A stretch of 64,000 bases of DNA from DAOUAT01 sp964551735 (GTDB lineage: Bacteria > Chloroflexota > Anaerolineae > CG2-30-64-16): NCBI GenBank assembly GCA_964551735.1, contig CAZKEF010000014.1:80320-144319 (forward strand), written 5' to 3'. The translations under genes and the position numbers were made by a program. The notes under the pieces are model-generated. The model ran no database searches, was not told the origin of the DNA, and was given only the letters and a program-made list of their open reading frames with translations. Numbering within the stretch: the first letter of the stretch is position 1; every line of letters begins with the position of its first letter. Below are positions 1 through 8,370 of the stretch, piece by piece.

Positions 1-760
1 GCAGATACTCCAGGATGCCCTCGGCCACCAGAGCGACCCCGTAAGGCTTGCCCTCGCTCAACCGGCGGATCAGCGACGTGACCAAGATATCCACCACCTC
101 TTGCAGGCGGATCTCGGCTCCCCGCCACTCTTCGGGGATAATGGTGAGCGTGGCGCCTGAGCTCTTACCGATGCCCAGCGCGAGGTGCCCCGCCTTGCGC
201 CCCATGGTCACCACCAGGAACCAATGCTGGCCGGTGAGCGCATCCTCCATGAAGTTCATCACCATGCGGGTGCCCAACTCGCGCGCGGTCTCAAAGCCGA
301 AGGTGGGGATGCCTTCGGGCAGGGGCAAGTCGTTGTCAATAGTCTTAGGGACGTGGACGTAGCGCATTGCCAGGCCCATCTTCTCCTGAGCATAGCTCAC
401 CACGCGATGGAGCGAGAACGCAGTATCGTCCCCGCCGATGCCAACAAGCAGCGAGATGCCTGCCTCGGTGAGCGCACACACGCAGTTGCGCAGCACCTCG
501 GTGCTGCGGGTGGGGTTGGCCCGCGAGGTGCGGAGGATCGAACCGCCGTCCAGGTGGATGCGGCTGACATCAGCGATAGTCAGATCCTTGCTCACCAGCT
601 TACCTTGCATCAGGTGCTTGAACCCATCGTAAATGCCGACCACCCCAAGGCCATTGTTGATCGCTTCGATGGTTGCTGAATGGATAACGCCGTTGATACC
701 TGGAGCGGGGCCACCACCCACCAAGATGCCAAGGCGGTTAGTCCCTGTTTCGCCTACCAT
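1..760 (-). CDS. pfp: 6-phosphofructokinase, PPi-dependent type (partial, 3' end outside window)
   Basis: Phosphorylates fructose 6-phosphate in glycolysis. About 253 N-terminal residues are visible and the frame runs off the window start. The loop GGGPAPGIN lies at residues 15-23, GGDDT at 109-113, PKTIDND at 138-144, and MGRKAGH follows. In the PFK family, GGDDT instead of GGDGT and PKTIDND instead of PGTIDND mark pyrophosphate-dependent enzymes, so PPi as phosphoryl donor is inferred from these two positions. The ATG at 760 is preceded by GGAAGGAG at good spacing. It is divergent from panB and looks monocistronic at this end. Confidence 0.88.
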   Translation of the reverse strand, partial: MVGETGTNRLGILVGGGPAPGINGVIHSATIEAINNGLGVVGIYDGFKHLMQGKLVSKDLTIADVSRIHLDGGSILRTSRANPTRSTEVLRNCVCALTEAGISLLVGIGGDDTAFSLHRVVSYAQEKMGLAMRYVHVPKTIDNDLPLPEGIPTFGFETARELGTRMVMNFMEDALTGQHWFLVVTMGRKAGHLALGIGKSSGATLTIIPEEWRGAEIRLQEVVDILVTSLIRRLSEGKPYGVALVAEGILEYL

Positions 761-824
761 AAGAGTCTCTCCTTCCCGACGCATCGCCTGCGCGGCACAT
801 GTATGTGGACATGAACACCTGTGG

Positions 825-830
825 ATTTTA
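825..830 (-). promoter_or_regulatory. possible -10 box for the phosphofructokinase gene
   Basis: On the minus strand a TAAAAT hexamer lies about 65 bases upstream of the pfk start. The best -35 match about 18 bases further up is weak. The rest of the 761-1092 gap shows no gene. Confidence 0.25.
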
Positions 831-1092
831 GCGCAAAAACCCGCGCTGTGCCAGAATGCTTCTATCGCGCAAAACCCGGATCTCGCTTTTTCCCAAAACC
901 GCCGTTTCCGTGTAAACTATCCACATCTGGCATCCTCTCAACAAGCCGGGGGACGCCGGTCTGCGGTCGACGTAAGCTTGCGCAGAGGGGGCCTGCGCTT
1001 CTCGTCGCCCCTTTTTGGCGAGAAGATACCACATCGGGCATCCGATGATATTCCAGCATCCAACACCTAACATCCAGACAAAGGAGTCACCC

Positions 1093-1953
1093 ATGAGCGA
1101 ACAACGCAGAAAAGTCACCCTCCCGGTCCTCTTTGACAAAATGGCAAAGGGCATCCCCCTCACCATGATCACCTGCTACGACTACCCCATGGCCCACCTG
1201 GTAGAACAAGCAGGGATTGACATCGTGCTTGTCGGTGACAGCCTGGGCATGACCATGCTGGGCTTCGACTCGACCCTGCCCGTCACCATGAACGACATGA
1301 TCCGCCATGCGGCTGCAGTGCGCCGCGGCACGCCCAACGGTTGGCTCATCGGGGATATGCCCTACATGAGCTACCAAGCCTCCGACGAGTCGGCCGTGCT
1401 GAACGCGGGCCGCTTCATGGCCGAGGCCGCATGCGACGGCATCAAGCTGGAGGGCGGCCAGGAGGTCTGCTCCCGCGTGCGCGCCATCGTCGCCGCCGGC
1501 ATCCCCGTGATGGGCCATCTGGGGCTCACCCCGCAGAGCGTGTCCAGCCTCGGCGGCTTTCGCCTGCAAGGGAAAAGCGCCAAGCAGGCCAAGAAGATCG
1601 TGGACGACGCCAAGGCGCTTGAGGAAGCCGGCGCGATGGCGATCCTGCTGGAGCTGGTGCCCGACCAGGTGTGCGGCCTGATCACCGAACGGGCCAAGGT
1701 GCCCATCATCAGCCTGGGCAGCGGGCCAAATGCCCACGGCCAACTCTTGATCTTCCATGACATGTTCGGCCTCTATCCGCGCTTCACGCCGAAGATGGCG
1801 AAGCAGTACGCGAACGCGGGCAAAGCCATCGGCGACGGCCTGAAGCAATACGTGGCCGAGGTCACCGGCAGGGTCTTCCCCGAGCCGGAGCGGTATTTCG
1901 GGATCAAGGAAGAGGAGTACGCGGAGTTGCGGCGGCTGGTGGAGCAAGGCTAA
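1093..1953 (+). CDS. panB: 3-methyl-2-oxobutanoate hydroxymethyltransferase
   Basis: Makes ketopantoate from 2-ketoisovalerate and 5,10-methylene-tetrahydrofolate, the first step of pantothenate and CoA synthesis, in the cytoplasm. The 286-residue protein has the usual family length and motifs along the TIM barrel: TMITCYDYPMA near the N terminus, VLVGDSLGM, LPVTMNDM, GDMPYMSY, IKLEGG, and GHLGLTPQSV. I chose the ATG at 1093 because AAGGAG at 1081-1086 stands directly before it; the frame is open upstream to 1015 but without family sequence. No other pantothenate gene is adjacent. The next gene on the strand starts 70 bases later after a hairpin. Confidence 0.93.
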   Translation: MSEQRRKVTLPVLFDKMAKGIPLTMITCYDYPMAHLVEQAGIDIVLVGDSLGMTMLGFDSTLPVTMNDMIRHAAAVRRGTPNGWLIGDMPYMSYQASDESAVLNAGRFMAEAACDGIKLEGGQEVCSRVRAIVAAGIPVMGHLGLTPQSVSSLGGFRLQGKSAKQAKKIVDDAKALEEAGAMAILLELVPDQVCGLITERAKVPIISLGSGPNAHGQLLIFHDMFGLYPRFTPKMAKQYANAGKAIGDGLKQYVAEVTGRVFPEPERYFGIKEEEYAELRRLVEQG

Positions 1954-1964
1954 GATTGAGGTTA

Positions 1965-1999
1965 AGGTCAAGGCTAAGGCTGAGCCTTAGCCTTGACCT
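1965..1999 (+). terminator. near-perfect palindrome between panB and the next gene
   Basis: The arms 1965-1981 and 1983-1999 are perfect 17-base inverted copies (AGGTCAAGGCTAAGGCT) with one central base. No T-run follows, so this may be an RNA-stabilising or transcription-pausing hairpin rather than a true intrinsic terminator. Confidence 0.5.
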
Positions 2000-2023
2000 C
2001 GAAATCGAAGAGGAGTGAGAAAC

Positions 2024-3304
2024 ATGACCACAAGAGACGACCTGCGCGCACGCCTGCGCATCCCCTATGACCGGCTGGACGCGATCAACGCGGTGCTGCT
2101 GGACCCGGACACGCGCGTGGTCAACGATCTACTAGACGTTGTCACCAAATATGGCACGCCGGAGCAGATCAACGCCAAGGCAGCCAAGGCGCGCGACTTC
2201 GACACCCTGATGACCCGGTTGGCCGAGCACGACTGCCGCTACCTGGATGACCTGATCTGGCTGCAAGGGCAGCGGGACGCTCGCGCGTTCATCAGCGAGG
2301 CCGAGTATCGCCGCATGGTGCTGGGCGACAAGGCCGAGGGGATGACTTTCAAGGATGAGTTCGCGGTCACGCTGGAGATCAGCGCTGCGCAGTATTTCCC
2401 CTGGATCATCGAGCAGGCCAGACAGGCCGTCGCCAACCGCGAGCTGATGCCCGGCCGCTTTATTCGCGTGCGCAAGATGCGCGAGTCGGAGGCGGACTGC
2501 GGCGACATGCTGGCGGTCGCGGCCGCGATGCAGATCATGGGCGCGTCCTACGTCGAGACGCTGGACACCAAAGGCACCGACGGCTCCAACGTGCACCTGG
2601 GCGGACCGGACACCATCACCGGCTATTTCGGCGGCATCGGCCAGCCCAACGAATATGTGCTGAAGTGGGTGGACGAATTCCTGTACTACTTCACTACCTA
2701 CGGCACGCCGCAAGTGCTCAACATCAACCCCGGCACGGTGCTGGCCGGCTATCTGCTCCACAAGCTGGGCATCAACAACGAGTTCAAGATCAGCGTCTAC
2801 ATGGGCAACGACAACCCCTACGCTGCGCTGTGGACCCTGCTGGCCGCCAAGTTGTTCTCCCGCGATGACGGCTCCAGCCCGCTGATCGGCTTTAACTGGA
2901 GCAACTCGGTCAAAAACGAGACCATCGAGATCACCGCGCAGTTCCGCAAAGCGCTGGGCTTTGAAGATGTGGTGCGCTTCGAACACCACATCACCGAAAC
3001 CTACAAACACATCGTGCGCCAGCCGTACAACCGGCGGGCCGAACTAGTGGCGCTGGCCGACCACGTGCCCAACATCTCGGCGAAGCACGAGGGCGGCGAC
3101 CCGGACGTCGAGGTGACGCGGGATCACCCGTCAGACATCCTGGAATACTTTCGCGCCCAGGACGAGATCGAAGCGGCCGGCGACATGCCGCTGCTGCTGC
3201 GGAATTACCTGGACAAACACGAGGCGCTCAACCGCACCGCCCGCGCGCTGACCGAACACGGCCTGAGCTTCATCGCCGCGCCGAAATTGCACCATCGTGG
3301 GTGA
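2024..3304 (+). CDS. conserved protein of unknown function
   Basis: I do not recognise this 426-residue protein. It has no signal peptide and no obvious membrane segment, and looks like a soluble enzyme of alpha/beta type. Conspicuous stretches are SNVHLGGPDTITGYFGGIGQ, PQVLNINPGTVLAGYLLHKL, and HVPNISAKHEGGDPD. The wording of the middle part resembles a large barrel enzyme with an internal cofactor or substrate pocket, but that is only an impression. The ATG at 2024 is chosen because GAGGAG at 2009-2014 sits nine bases upstream; a GTG at 2015 would be too close to that site. It may be cotranscribed with panB (70-base gap with a hairpin) and is convergent with the next gene. Confidence 0.75.
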   Translation: MTTRDDLRARLRIPYDRLDAINAVLLDPDTRVVNDLLDVVTKYGTPEQINAKAAKARDFDTLMTRLAEHDCRYLDDLIWLQGQRDARAFISEAEYRRMVLGDKAEGMTFKDEFAVTLEISAAQYFPWIIEQARQAVANRELMPGRFIRVRKMRESEADCGDMLAVAAAMQIMGASYVETLDTKGTDGSNVHLGGPDTITGYFGGIGQPNEYVLKWVDEFLYYFTTYGTPQVLNINPGTVLAGYLLHKLGINNEFKISVYMGNDNPYAALWTLLAAKLFSRDDGSSPLIGFNWSNSVKNETIEITAQFRKALGFEDVVRFEHHITETYKHIVRQPYNRRAELVALADHVPNISAKHEGGDPDVEVTRDHPSDILEYFRAQDEIEAAGDMPLLLRNYLDKHEALNRTARALTEHGLSFIAAPKLHHRG

Positions 3305-3339
3305 TGGGAGACTAACGATCTGGGCTTTGCGGTCCAGAA

Positions 3340-3393
3340 TCGAGGCTTCAGCCGGTCTTTCAGGGCAACCCAAGCAGCCGGTTGAAGCCTCGA
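3340..3393. repeat. dispersed inverted repeat, family A (GGCTGAAGCCTCGA type)
   Basis: Arms 3340-3355 and 3378-3393 are inverted copies of TCGAGGCTTCAGCCGG with one mismatch. It fills the gap between two convergent genes and may act as a bidirectional terminator. Related sequence occurs at 16434-16448, 57220-57280 and 59344-59365, so this is a dispersed family. Confidence 0.75.
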
Positions 3394-3423
3394 CCCCCGA
3401 GCGCTATTGCCCCGCAACAACTG

Positions 3424-4458
3424 CTACGGCGCGACCGGCGGCGACCAGCCGCGCGTGGTCCAGGCGTGGGGGATGCCGCGGGCGTCCAGCGCGGCCTCGT
3501 AATCCTTCAAGTTAGCGGCCATCACCACATCCACCCCGGTGCGGATGATGCCATCCGTGGCGTTCATTTCAGCCAGCGCCATCGCCATCCCCTTTTCCGC
3601 CATCAGCTTGATGGTCTGCACCGACAGATAGCCCATGTCGTACTCACGCTGCGCGATGGTGGCGTCAATCACCCCTTCCTTGATGCCGTTGATGGTATCG
3701 GCGTTGGCGTCGAAGCAGACCACTTTGATCCGACCAGCGGCCCGCGCCTCCTTGATCGCCGTGGCCCAGGCCGAGCCGTTGTAGGCGTAGACGCCGAACG
3801 CGCCCGCCAGGTCCGGGTGGGCCGAGATCAGCGAGTTCGCCATCGCCAGCGCCGCGGCCGGATCCGCCTGGTCGTTCAGCGGCGGCAGGGGCACGATGCC
3901 TGTGCCGCCCACCGCATTCAGGAACCCCTCTGTGCGCTGGAGCGCGTTCAGCGCCGTGTCTGAGCCGCGCACGATGCCCACCTTACCGCCCGCGGGCAGC
4001 AGCCGGGCCAGCGTCTCGCCGGCCAGCCGGCCGGCCGCATAATTGTCGGTGCCAATGTAAACGCGGGAGACGCTACCTTCAACCGGCGGCGTGTCCAGGG
4101 TGATCACGATGATCCCGGCAGCCACAGCCTGGCGCATCAACCGCTCCAACGCCCCAGGGTCCGAGGGCGCAATCGCTATGCCGGTCACGCCTTGTGCGAT
4201 GTAGGTCTCCAGGGTCTGGATTTGAGCGGCCACATCCTCTTTGGGCGGCACAAACACGACAGTCTCCACACCCAACTCCCGCCCGGCCGCGATCACCCCC
4301 TGTTGCACGTTCGACCAGTACGGATTCACTGACTTGCCGATCACGACGACCTTGAGGGGATCTGGCGGCCCGCCGGATTGCCCCACCGGCACGCAGCCGG
4401 CCAGCGCCAACGCCACCAGCGCCACCAGAACCCTGTTGAACCACGCGTTCTTGATCAT
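3424..4458 (-). CDS. sugar ABC-type substrate-binding lipoprotein (RbsB-like)
   Basis: A 344-residue Peripla_BP_4-type binding protein. A lipoprotein signal ends in ALAGC with Cys22 as the probable lipid anchor. The ribose-family fold is visible in VVVIGKSVNPYWSNVQQG, AIAPSDPGALERLMRQA, VYIGTDNYAAGRLAGE, GKVGIVRGSDTALNALQR and VVCFDANADTINGIKEG. The start has GGAGG eight bases upstream. It is divergent from the response regulator-permease-ABC/kinase operon with 177 bases between. The context suggests that it presents the sugar to that permease, as a sensory rather than purely nutritional receptor. The ligand is unknown. Confidence 0.88.
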   Translation of the reverse strand: MIKNAWFNRVLVALVALALAGCVPVGQSGGPPDPLKVVVIGKSVNPYWSNVQQGVIAAGRELGVETVVFVPPKEDVAAQIQTLETYIAQGVTGIAIAPSDPGALERLMRQAVAAGIIVITLDTPPVEGSVSRVYIGTDNYAAGRLAGETLARLLPAGGKVGIVRGSDTALNALQRTEGFLNAVGGTGIVPLPPLNDQADPAAALAMANSLISAHPDLAGAFGVYAYNGSAWATAIKEARAAGRIKVVCFDANADTINGIKEGVIDATIAQREYDMGYLSVQTIKLMAEKGMAMALAEMNATDGIIRTGVDVVMAANLKDYEAALDARGIPHAWTTRGWSPPVAP

Positions 4459-4599
4459 GTCGCCTCCAGGCAGGAATATACCTCACAGGACCGAAATGAT
4501 GCAAGCAACCCAAGCCGGGACGATAACTTGAAGTTGCAGGGAGGACCTTGCTTGCGGTCGGCGGTCAGCGGTTAGCATTTCGGGCCGGCCCGCGCCCGA

Positions 4600-4628
4600 T
4601 TGCCTTTCACCGCTTGACCGACTATAAT
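4600..4628 (+). promoter_or_regulatory. promoter giving a probably leaderless response-regulator mRNA
   Basis: TTGCCT (4600-4605), a 17-base spacer and a perfect TATAAT (4623-4628). The expected start point falls at or next to the ATG at 4636, and no Shine-Dalgarno sequence precedes that ATG. A leaderless transcript is therefore inferred. Confidence 0.55.
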
Positions 4629-4635
4629 ATCGCTC

Positions 4636-5682
4636 ATGACAACCATCCGCGTCCTCCTGGCCGACGACCACGCGGTCGTGCGGTCGGGCATCCGCAACGC
4701 GCTGAACGACCTGCCGGGCCTGGTGGTGGTGGGCGAGGTGGGCGACGGTCGCGCGTTGGGGAGCGCCCTGGAGACGCTGCGGCCCGACCTGCTGCTGATT
4801 GACGTGACCATGCCGGATTTCGAACCGGTCGCGGCCATCCGCCAGATCCGGGCGCGCCACCCCGCGCTGAAGATCCTGATCGTCAGCGCCTACGACGATG
4901 ACGCCTACGTCCAGGGCTTGCTGGGCGTGGGGGTCAACGGCTACCACCTGAAAGATCAGCCACTCAGCGACCTGCGCCTGGCCGTGCAGCGCGTCCTGGC
5001 CGGCGAACGTTGGATCTCCAGCTCGCTCATCAGCAAGCTGCTTCACACTGCTGACGTGCCCGCGGCGGCCGCCTCGCTCACCAGCCGCCAACGCGAGCTC
5101 CTGCGCCTCCTGGTACAGGGTTATGACAATCAAAGCCTGGGCCGCGAGACCGGCCTCAGCGTCAAAACCATCGAAAACCACCTGACGCGCCTGTACCGTC
5201 AACTCAACGTGCAGAGCCGGCTGGAGGCGGTTCACTTTGCCAGCCAGCATCCTGATCTGCTGAGCCCAGTCCAGCCCGCGGCCGAAGGCAACCTAGCAGA
5301 TTTCCTGCCCCAGGGCCGGTTCACCGTGCTGCTGGTAGATGACAACCCGCGCTATCGCAGCCAGTTACAGCGCATGGTCAGCCGGACCAGCCCGCAGGCA
5401 GTGATTCACGAAGCCGGCAACACGGCCGAGGCCCTCCGGCTAGTCGAGCAGACGCAGCCCCAGCTTGTGCTGGTGGACGTGCTCCTGGGAGATGAAGACG
5501 GCATCCGCTGCGCCCGGCGCATCAAGGCGCTGCGGCCTCAAGCACGCATCATGCTGATCAGCGCGTATCCCGACCGGGAGTTCCGCCGCCTGGGCATGGA
5601 GGCTGGCGCCGCGGCTTTCCTGGACAAAAAAGACCTGGACGCGGCCACCGTGCGCCAGATGATCGAGGACATGCTGGCATGA
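4636..5682 (+). CDS. response regulator with REC-LuxR HTH-REC architecture
   Basis: A 348-residue DNA-binding response regulator. The first receiver domain is residues 4-120, with acidic pair D10/D11, phospho-acceptor D56 (LLLIDVTMP) and Lys106. A LuxR/NarL helix-turn-helix follows at about 148-202 (LTSRQRELLRLLVQG, LSVKTIENHLTRLYRQL). A second complete receiver domain is at about 229-348, with D235/D236, phospho-acceptor D281 (LVLVDVLLGDEDG) and Lys331. NarL-type regulators normally end at the HTH, so the C-terminal receiver is unusual. Its stop overlaps the permease start by four bases (ATGA). The partner kinase is very likely the ABC-histidine kinase fusion at 6696, whose HisKA_3 domain is the class that pairs with NarL-type regulators. 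Confidence 0.92.
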   Translation: MTTIRVLLADDHAVVRSGIRNALNDLPGLVVVGEVGDGRALGSALETLRPDLLLIDVTMPDFEPVAAIRQIRARHPALKILIVSAYDDDAYVQGLLGVGVNGYHLKDQPLSDLRLAVQRVLAGERWISSSLISKLLHTADVPAAAASLTSRQRELLRLLVQGYDNQSLGRETGLSVKTIENHLTRLYRQLNVQSRLEAVHFASQHPDLLSPVQPAAEGNLADFLPQGRFTVLLVDDNPRYRSQLQRMVSRTSPQAVIHEAGNTAEALRLVEQTQPQLVLVDVLLGDEDGIRCARRIKALRPQARIMLISAYPDREFRRLGMEAGAAAFLDKKDLDAATVRQMIEDMLA

Positions 5683-6683
5683 AACAGGTGCTTGAAACCA
5701 CCAGACCTGGCCGCACGGGGGGCGCTAAACCGGAAAGGCCCTGGAAACGCCTGGTGAGTGAGCAGCTCTTCATTTCTGTCACCCTCTGCCTGATCGTCTT
5801 CGCCTTTCTTAGCCTCAACACGGCCACCTTCCTCAGCCGCAACAACATGGCCAGCCTGGCCCGGAACTTCTCATGGTTGGCGATCGTAGCGTTCGGCCAG
5901 AGCCTGGTGATCATTATCGGTGGGATTGACCTTTCAGTGGGCGCGACCATGGCACTGGCCGGGCTGGCCGCAGCCCAGGGGATGCAATGGGGGCTGCCCA
6001 TACCGCTCGCCATCTTGCTGGGGCTGCTGGTGGGCGGCGTGATGGGCTGGATCAACGGGATGCTGATCGCGCGCATCCGCCTGCCCGCCTTCATCGCCAC
6101 CCTGGGCACCATGAGCATCGCGCGCGGCGGCGCTTTCGGTCTCACCCAGGGTTGGTCCATCACCAACCTGCCGGAGACATTCCTGCGCCTGGGCCAGGCC
6201 GATGTGACCCTGGGGCCGCTGTCCCTCTCAATGCCTTTCGTGATTGCCCTACTGATCGCGCTCCTGGTCTGGCTGTTGCTGCGCCACACCGTCCTCGGCG
6301 CCGACATCTACGCCATGAGCAGCGGCGAGCGTGCGCTCCGGGCCACGGGCGTCAATGTGGTGCGGTTGAAGGTGGTTGTCTACACCCTATGTGGGTTGCT
6401 GGCGGCCATCGGCGGGCTGCTGATCACGGCACGGCTGGGCGTAGCGGCCCCCGCCGCAGCGGTTGGCTACGAAGTGGACGTCGTCGCGGCCGCGGTCATC
6501 GGCGGCACCAGCCTCTTTGGCGGGGTCGGCAGCACCATGGGCGTGCTGTTGGGCGCAGCCATCATCCAGATGTTGAACAACGGGCTGGTGCTGCTGGGCC
6601 TCCCCACCTATTGGCAAACCGCGGCCATCGGCGCCATGATCCTGATGAGCATCCTGCTGGACTATTGGCGCAGGCGGCAATAA
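5679..6683 (+). CDS. sugar ABC transporter permease (RbsC-like)
   Basis: A 334-residue inner-membrane permease of the BPD_transp_2 family (ribose/xylose/galactose type) with roughly eight to ten hydrophobic segments. Family signatures are IIIGGIDLSVGATMALAG, RIRLPAFIATLGTMSIARG, AMSSGERALRATGVNV (the loop that contacts the ATPase) and AAAVIGGTSLFGGVGST. It overlaps the upstream response regulator by four bases and lies 12 bases before the ABC-histidine kinase gene, so the three are one transcript. This coupling of a complete permease to a two-component pair suggests a signalling transporter. Confidence 0.93.
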   Translation: MKQVLETTRPGRTGGAKPERPWKRLVSEQLFISVTLCLIVFAFLSLNTATFLSRNNMASLARNFSWLAIVAFGQSLVIIIGGIDLSVGATMALAGLAAAQGMQWGLPIPLAILLGLLVGGVMGWINGMLIARIRLPAFIATLGTMSIARGGAFGLTQGWSITNLPETFLRLGQADVTLGPLSLSMPFVIALLIALLVWLLLRHTVLGADIYAMSSGERALRATGVNVVRLKVVVYTLCGLLAAIGGLLITARLGVAAPAAAVGYEVDVVAAAVIGGTSLFGGVGSTMGVLLGAAIIQMLNNGLVLLGLPTYWQTAAIGAMILMSILLDYWRRRQ

Positions 6684-6695
6684 GGGGCGTCACGC

Positions 6696-8285
6696 ATGGA
6701 ACCGTTGCTGCGAGCCGTCAGCCTCTCCCTCACACTAGGCACGCTGCCGGCGCTCCGCCAGGTGAGCCTGGAGATTTTCCCCGGCGAAGTCGTCGGGCTG
6801 GCGGGCCAGAGCGGCGCCGGCAAGACCGCGCTCGCCATGCTGTTAGCCGGCGCCTATACGCCCACCGCGGGCGAGCTCTACCTGGCCGGCCGGCGGCTGC
6901 GTCCCCCTTTCCGTGCACGGAGCCTGGGCATCGAGGTGATCCACCAGCAGCCCGAAATGGCCGAGGGGTTGGACATCAGCCGCAACCTCTTTTTGGGCAG
7001 CGAGCTCGGCTGGCCGAAGGGAGCCGGCCGCTGGCTCAGGGTTCTGCAGCGCCGCCGGATGGACGAAGAGGCGGCGCACATCCTGGCGCGCCTGGGCATG
7101 TCGTGCCCCTTCCTACACGAGCGGGTGGCAAACCTGTCAAGCGAGCAACGCCAGTTGATCGCCATCGCCCGCGCGCTGACGCGGCCGGCACGGCTTGTCA
7201 TCATTGATGACCCCAGCTTGCTGCTCGGTTATCCCGCCCAACAAAGACTGCTGGGGCTCATCCGCGAGTGGCAACAACAGGGCACAGCCGTGTTCTTTGC
7301 CAGCGACAATGTGGACCTGCTCATGGCCGTGACCGACCGCATCCTGGTGCTGCGCCACGGCCGCTGTGAGGTTGAATTCCGCACCGACGCGGCCACCCGT
7401 GAGAGCATTCTCAGCGCTACGGTCGGCGCAGCCGATCAGCAACAGCTCACCCCCATCATCTGGGCGCTGGACAGTTATTACCGGGCGCGCGAACAGGCCG
7501 AAAAGCTGCACCAGCGGCAGGCGTTGTTGAAGCACGAGTTGAGCGCTGACGGCGAAGTGGATCGCCAACTCATTGACCACCTGGCCGATCAGATCACCGC
7601 GCTGGATCGCGCCAACCTCGCGCTGCAAGACGCACAGCGGCGGCTGCTGACCGAGTTGGAGCAAGAGCGCAAGCAGTTAGCGCGCGAGATTCATGACCAG
7701 GTGATCCAAGATCTGCTCGGAGTCGGCTACCAACTGGAAGAGCTGGAAGCCGAGGCGGGCGCGACCCCGGTGCTGCGCGCGGAGCTGCAAACCGTGCGTG
7801 ACAGCGTGCGCGAACTGGTGGGCGACCTCCGGCACATCTGCGGCGCGCTGCGGCCGCCGACGATTGACAGCCTGGGCCTGGGCTCGGCGCTGCAATCCTA
7901 CGCGCACGAGTGGCGCAGGCGAACCGGCATCGAGCTGACCCTCAACCTGGACCCCAACCTGGGACGCCTGCCCGAAGCTACCGAGCTCTCCATCTTCCGC
8001 ATCGTGCAAGAAGGGCTCAACAACGTGCGCAAACACGCCGCCGCGACGACGGTGACGATCAGCCTGGCGCATACCTCCCCCCGGCGGCTGATGCTGACCA
8101 TCGCGGATGACGGCCGCGGGCTAGGGGCAGACTTCGACCTGGCTGACCTTTCCACCCAGGGACATTACGGTGTGTTGGGCGTCACCGAGCGGGTGGCGCT
8201 GCTGGGCGGGCAGTGGCGTATCCACAATCGCCCCGAAGGCGGGACGTTGATCCAGGTGGAGATCCCACACCCGCGCGTGAGTTAG
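6696..8285 (+). CDS. fusion of an ABC ATPase domain with a NarX-type sensor histidine kinase
   Basis: A 529-residue cytoplasmic protein with no signal peptide or membrane segment. Residues 1-240 are a single RbsA/XylG-like ABC domain: Walker A GQSGAGKT at 37-44, Q-loop at 84-85, signature LSSEQ at 147-151, Walker B ending IIDDPS (D171, D172). The catalytic Glu is Asp and the switch His of the H-loop is replaced (ASDN, 202-205), so ATP hydrolysis is probably weak or lost. A helical, probably coiled-coil linker spans about 255-330. HisKA_3 carries REIHDQVIQDLL with phospho-acceptor His333. HATPase_c has the N-box IVQEGLNNVRKHA (437-448) and G1 box DDGRGLG (471-477). It probably docks on the permease at 5679, reads its conformational state and phosphorylates the regulator at 4636. 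Confidence 0.93.
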   Translation: MEPLLRAVSLSLTLGTLPALRQVSLEIFPGEVVGLAGQSGAGKTALAMLLAGAYTPTAGELYLAGRRLRPPFRARSLGIEVIHQQPEMAEGLDISRNLFLGSELGWPKGAGRWLRVLQRRRMDEEAAHILARLGMSCPFLHERVANLSSEQRQLIAIARALTRPARLVIIDDPSLLLGYPAQQRLLGLIREWQQQGTAVFFASDNVDLLMAVTDRILVLRHGRCEVEFRTDAATRESILSATVGAADQQQLTPIIWALDSYYRAREQAEKLHQRQALLKHELSADGEVDRQLIDHLADQITALDRANLALQDAQRRLLTELEQERKQLAREIHDQVIQDLLGVGYQLEELEAEAGATPVLRAELQTVRDSVRELVGDLRHICGALRPPTIDSLGLGSALQSYAHEWRRRTGIELTLNLDPNLGRLPEATELSIFRIVQEGLNNVRKHAAATTVTISLAHTSPRRLMLTIADDGRGLGADFDLADLSTQGHYGVLGVTERVALLGGQWRIHNRPEGGTLIQVEIPHPRVS

Positions 8286-8286
8286 G

Positions 8287-8317
8287 GGATTTCCCCCAGT
8301 GCGGAGGGGGGAAATCC
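8287..8317 (+). terminator. stem-loop after the ABC-kinase gene
   Basis: Arms 8287-8297 (GGATTTCCCCC) and 8307-8317 (GGGGGAAATCC) are perfect inverted copies with a nine-base loop. No clear T-run follows. Confidence 0.55.
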
Positions 8318-8361
8318 GATACTGCTGGCGCCATTTACCTGTATCCAAACGGGGTTAGCTG

Positions 8362-8370
8362 TGGTATACT
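8362..8370 (+). promoter_or_regulatory. extended -10 promoter for the xylose-type transporter operon
   Basis: TGGTATACT matches an extended -10 box (TGn then TATACT at 8365-8370); no convincing -35 is present. About 135 bases of untranslated leader lie between it and the GTG start at 8512. A promoter with a poor -35 fits activator control, for example by the response regulator upstream. Confidence 0.45.

Noticed and set aside
4483..5250. 255-residue minus-strand frame opposite the response regulator
   Set aside because: Antisense of conserved receiver and HTH sequence; no independent evidence.
5987..7207. 406-residue plus-strand frame overlapping the permease and ABC-kinase genes
   Set aside because: His/Arg/Gly-rich frame-shadow of two well-supported genes in another frame.
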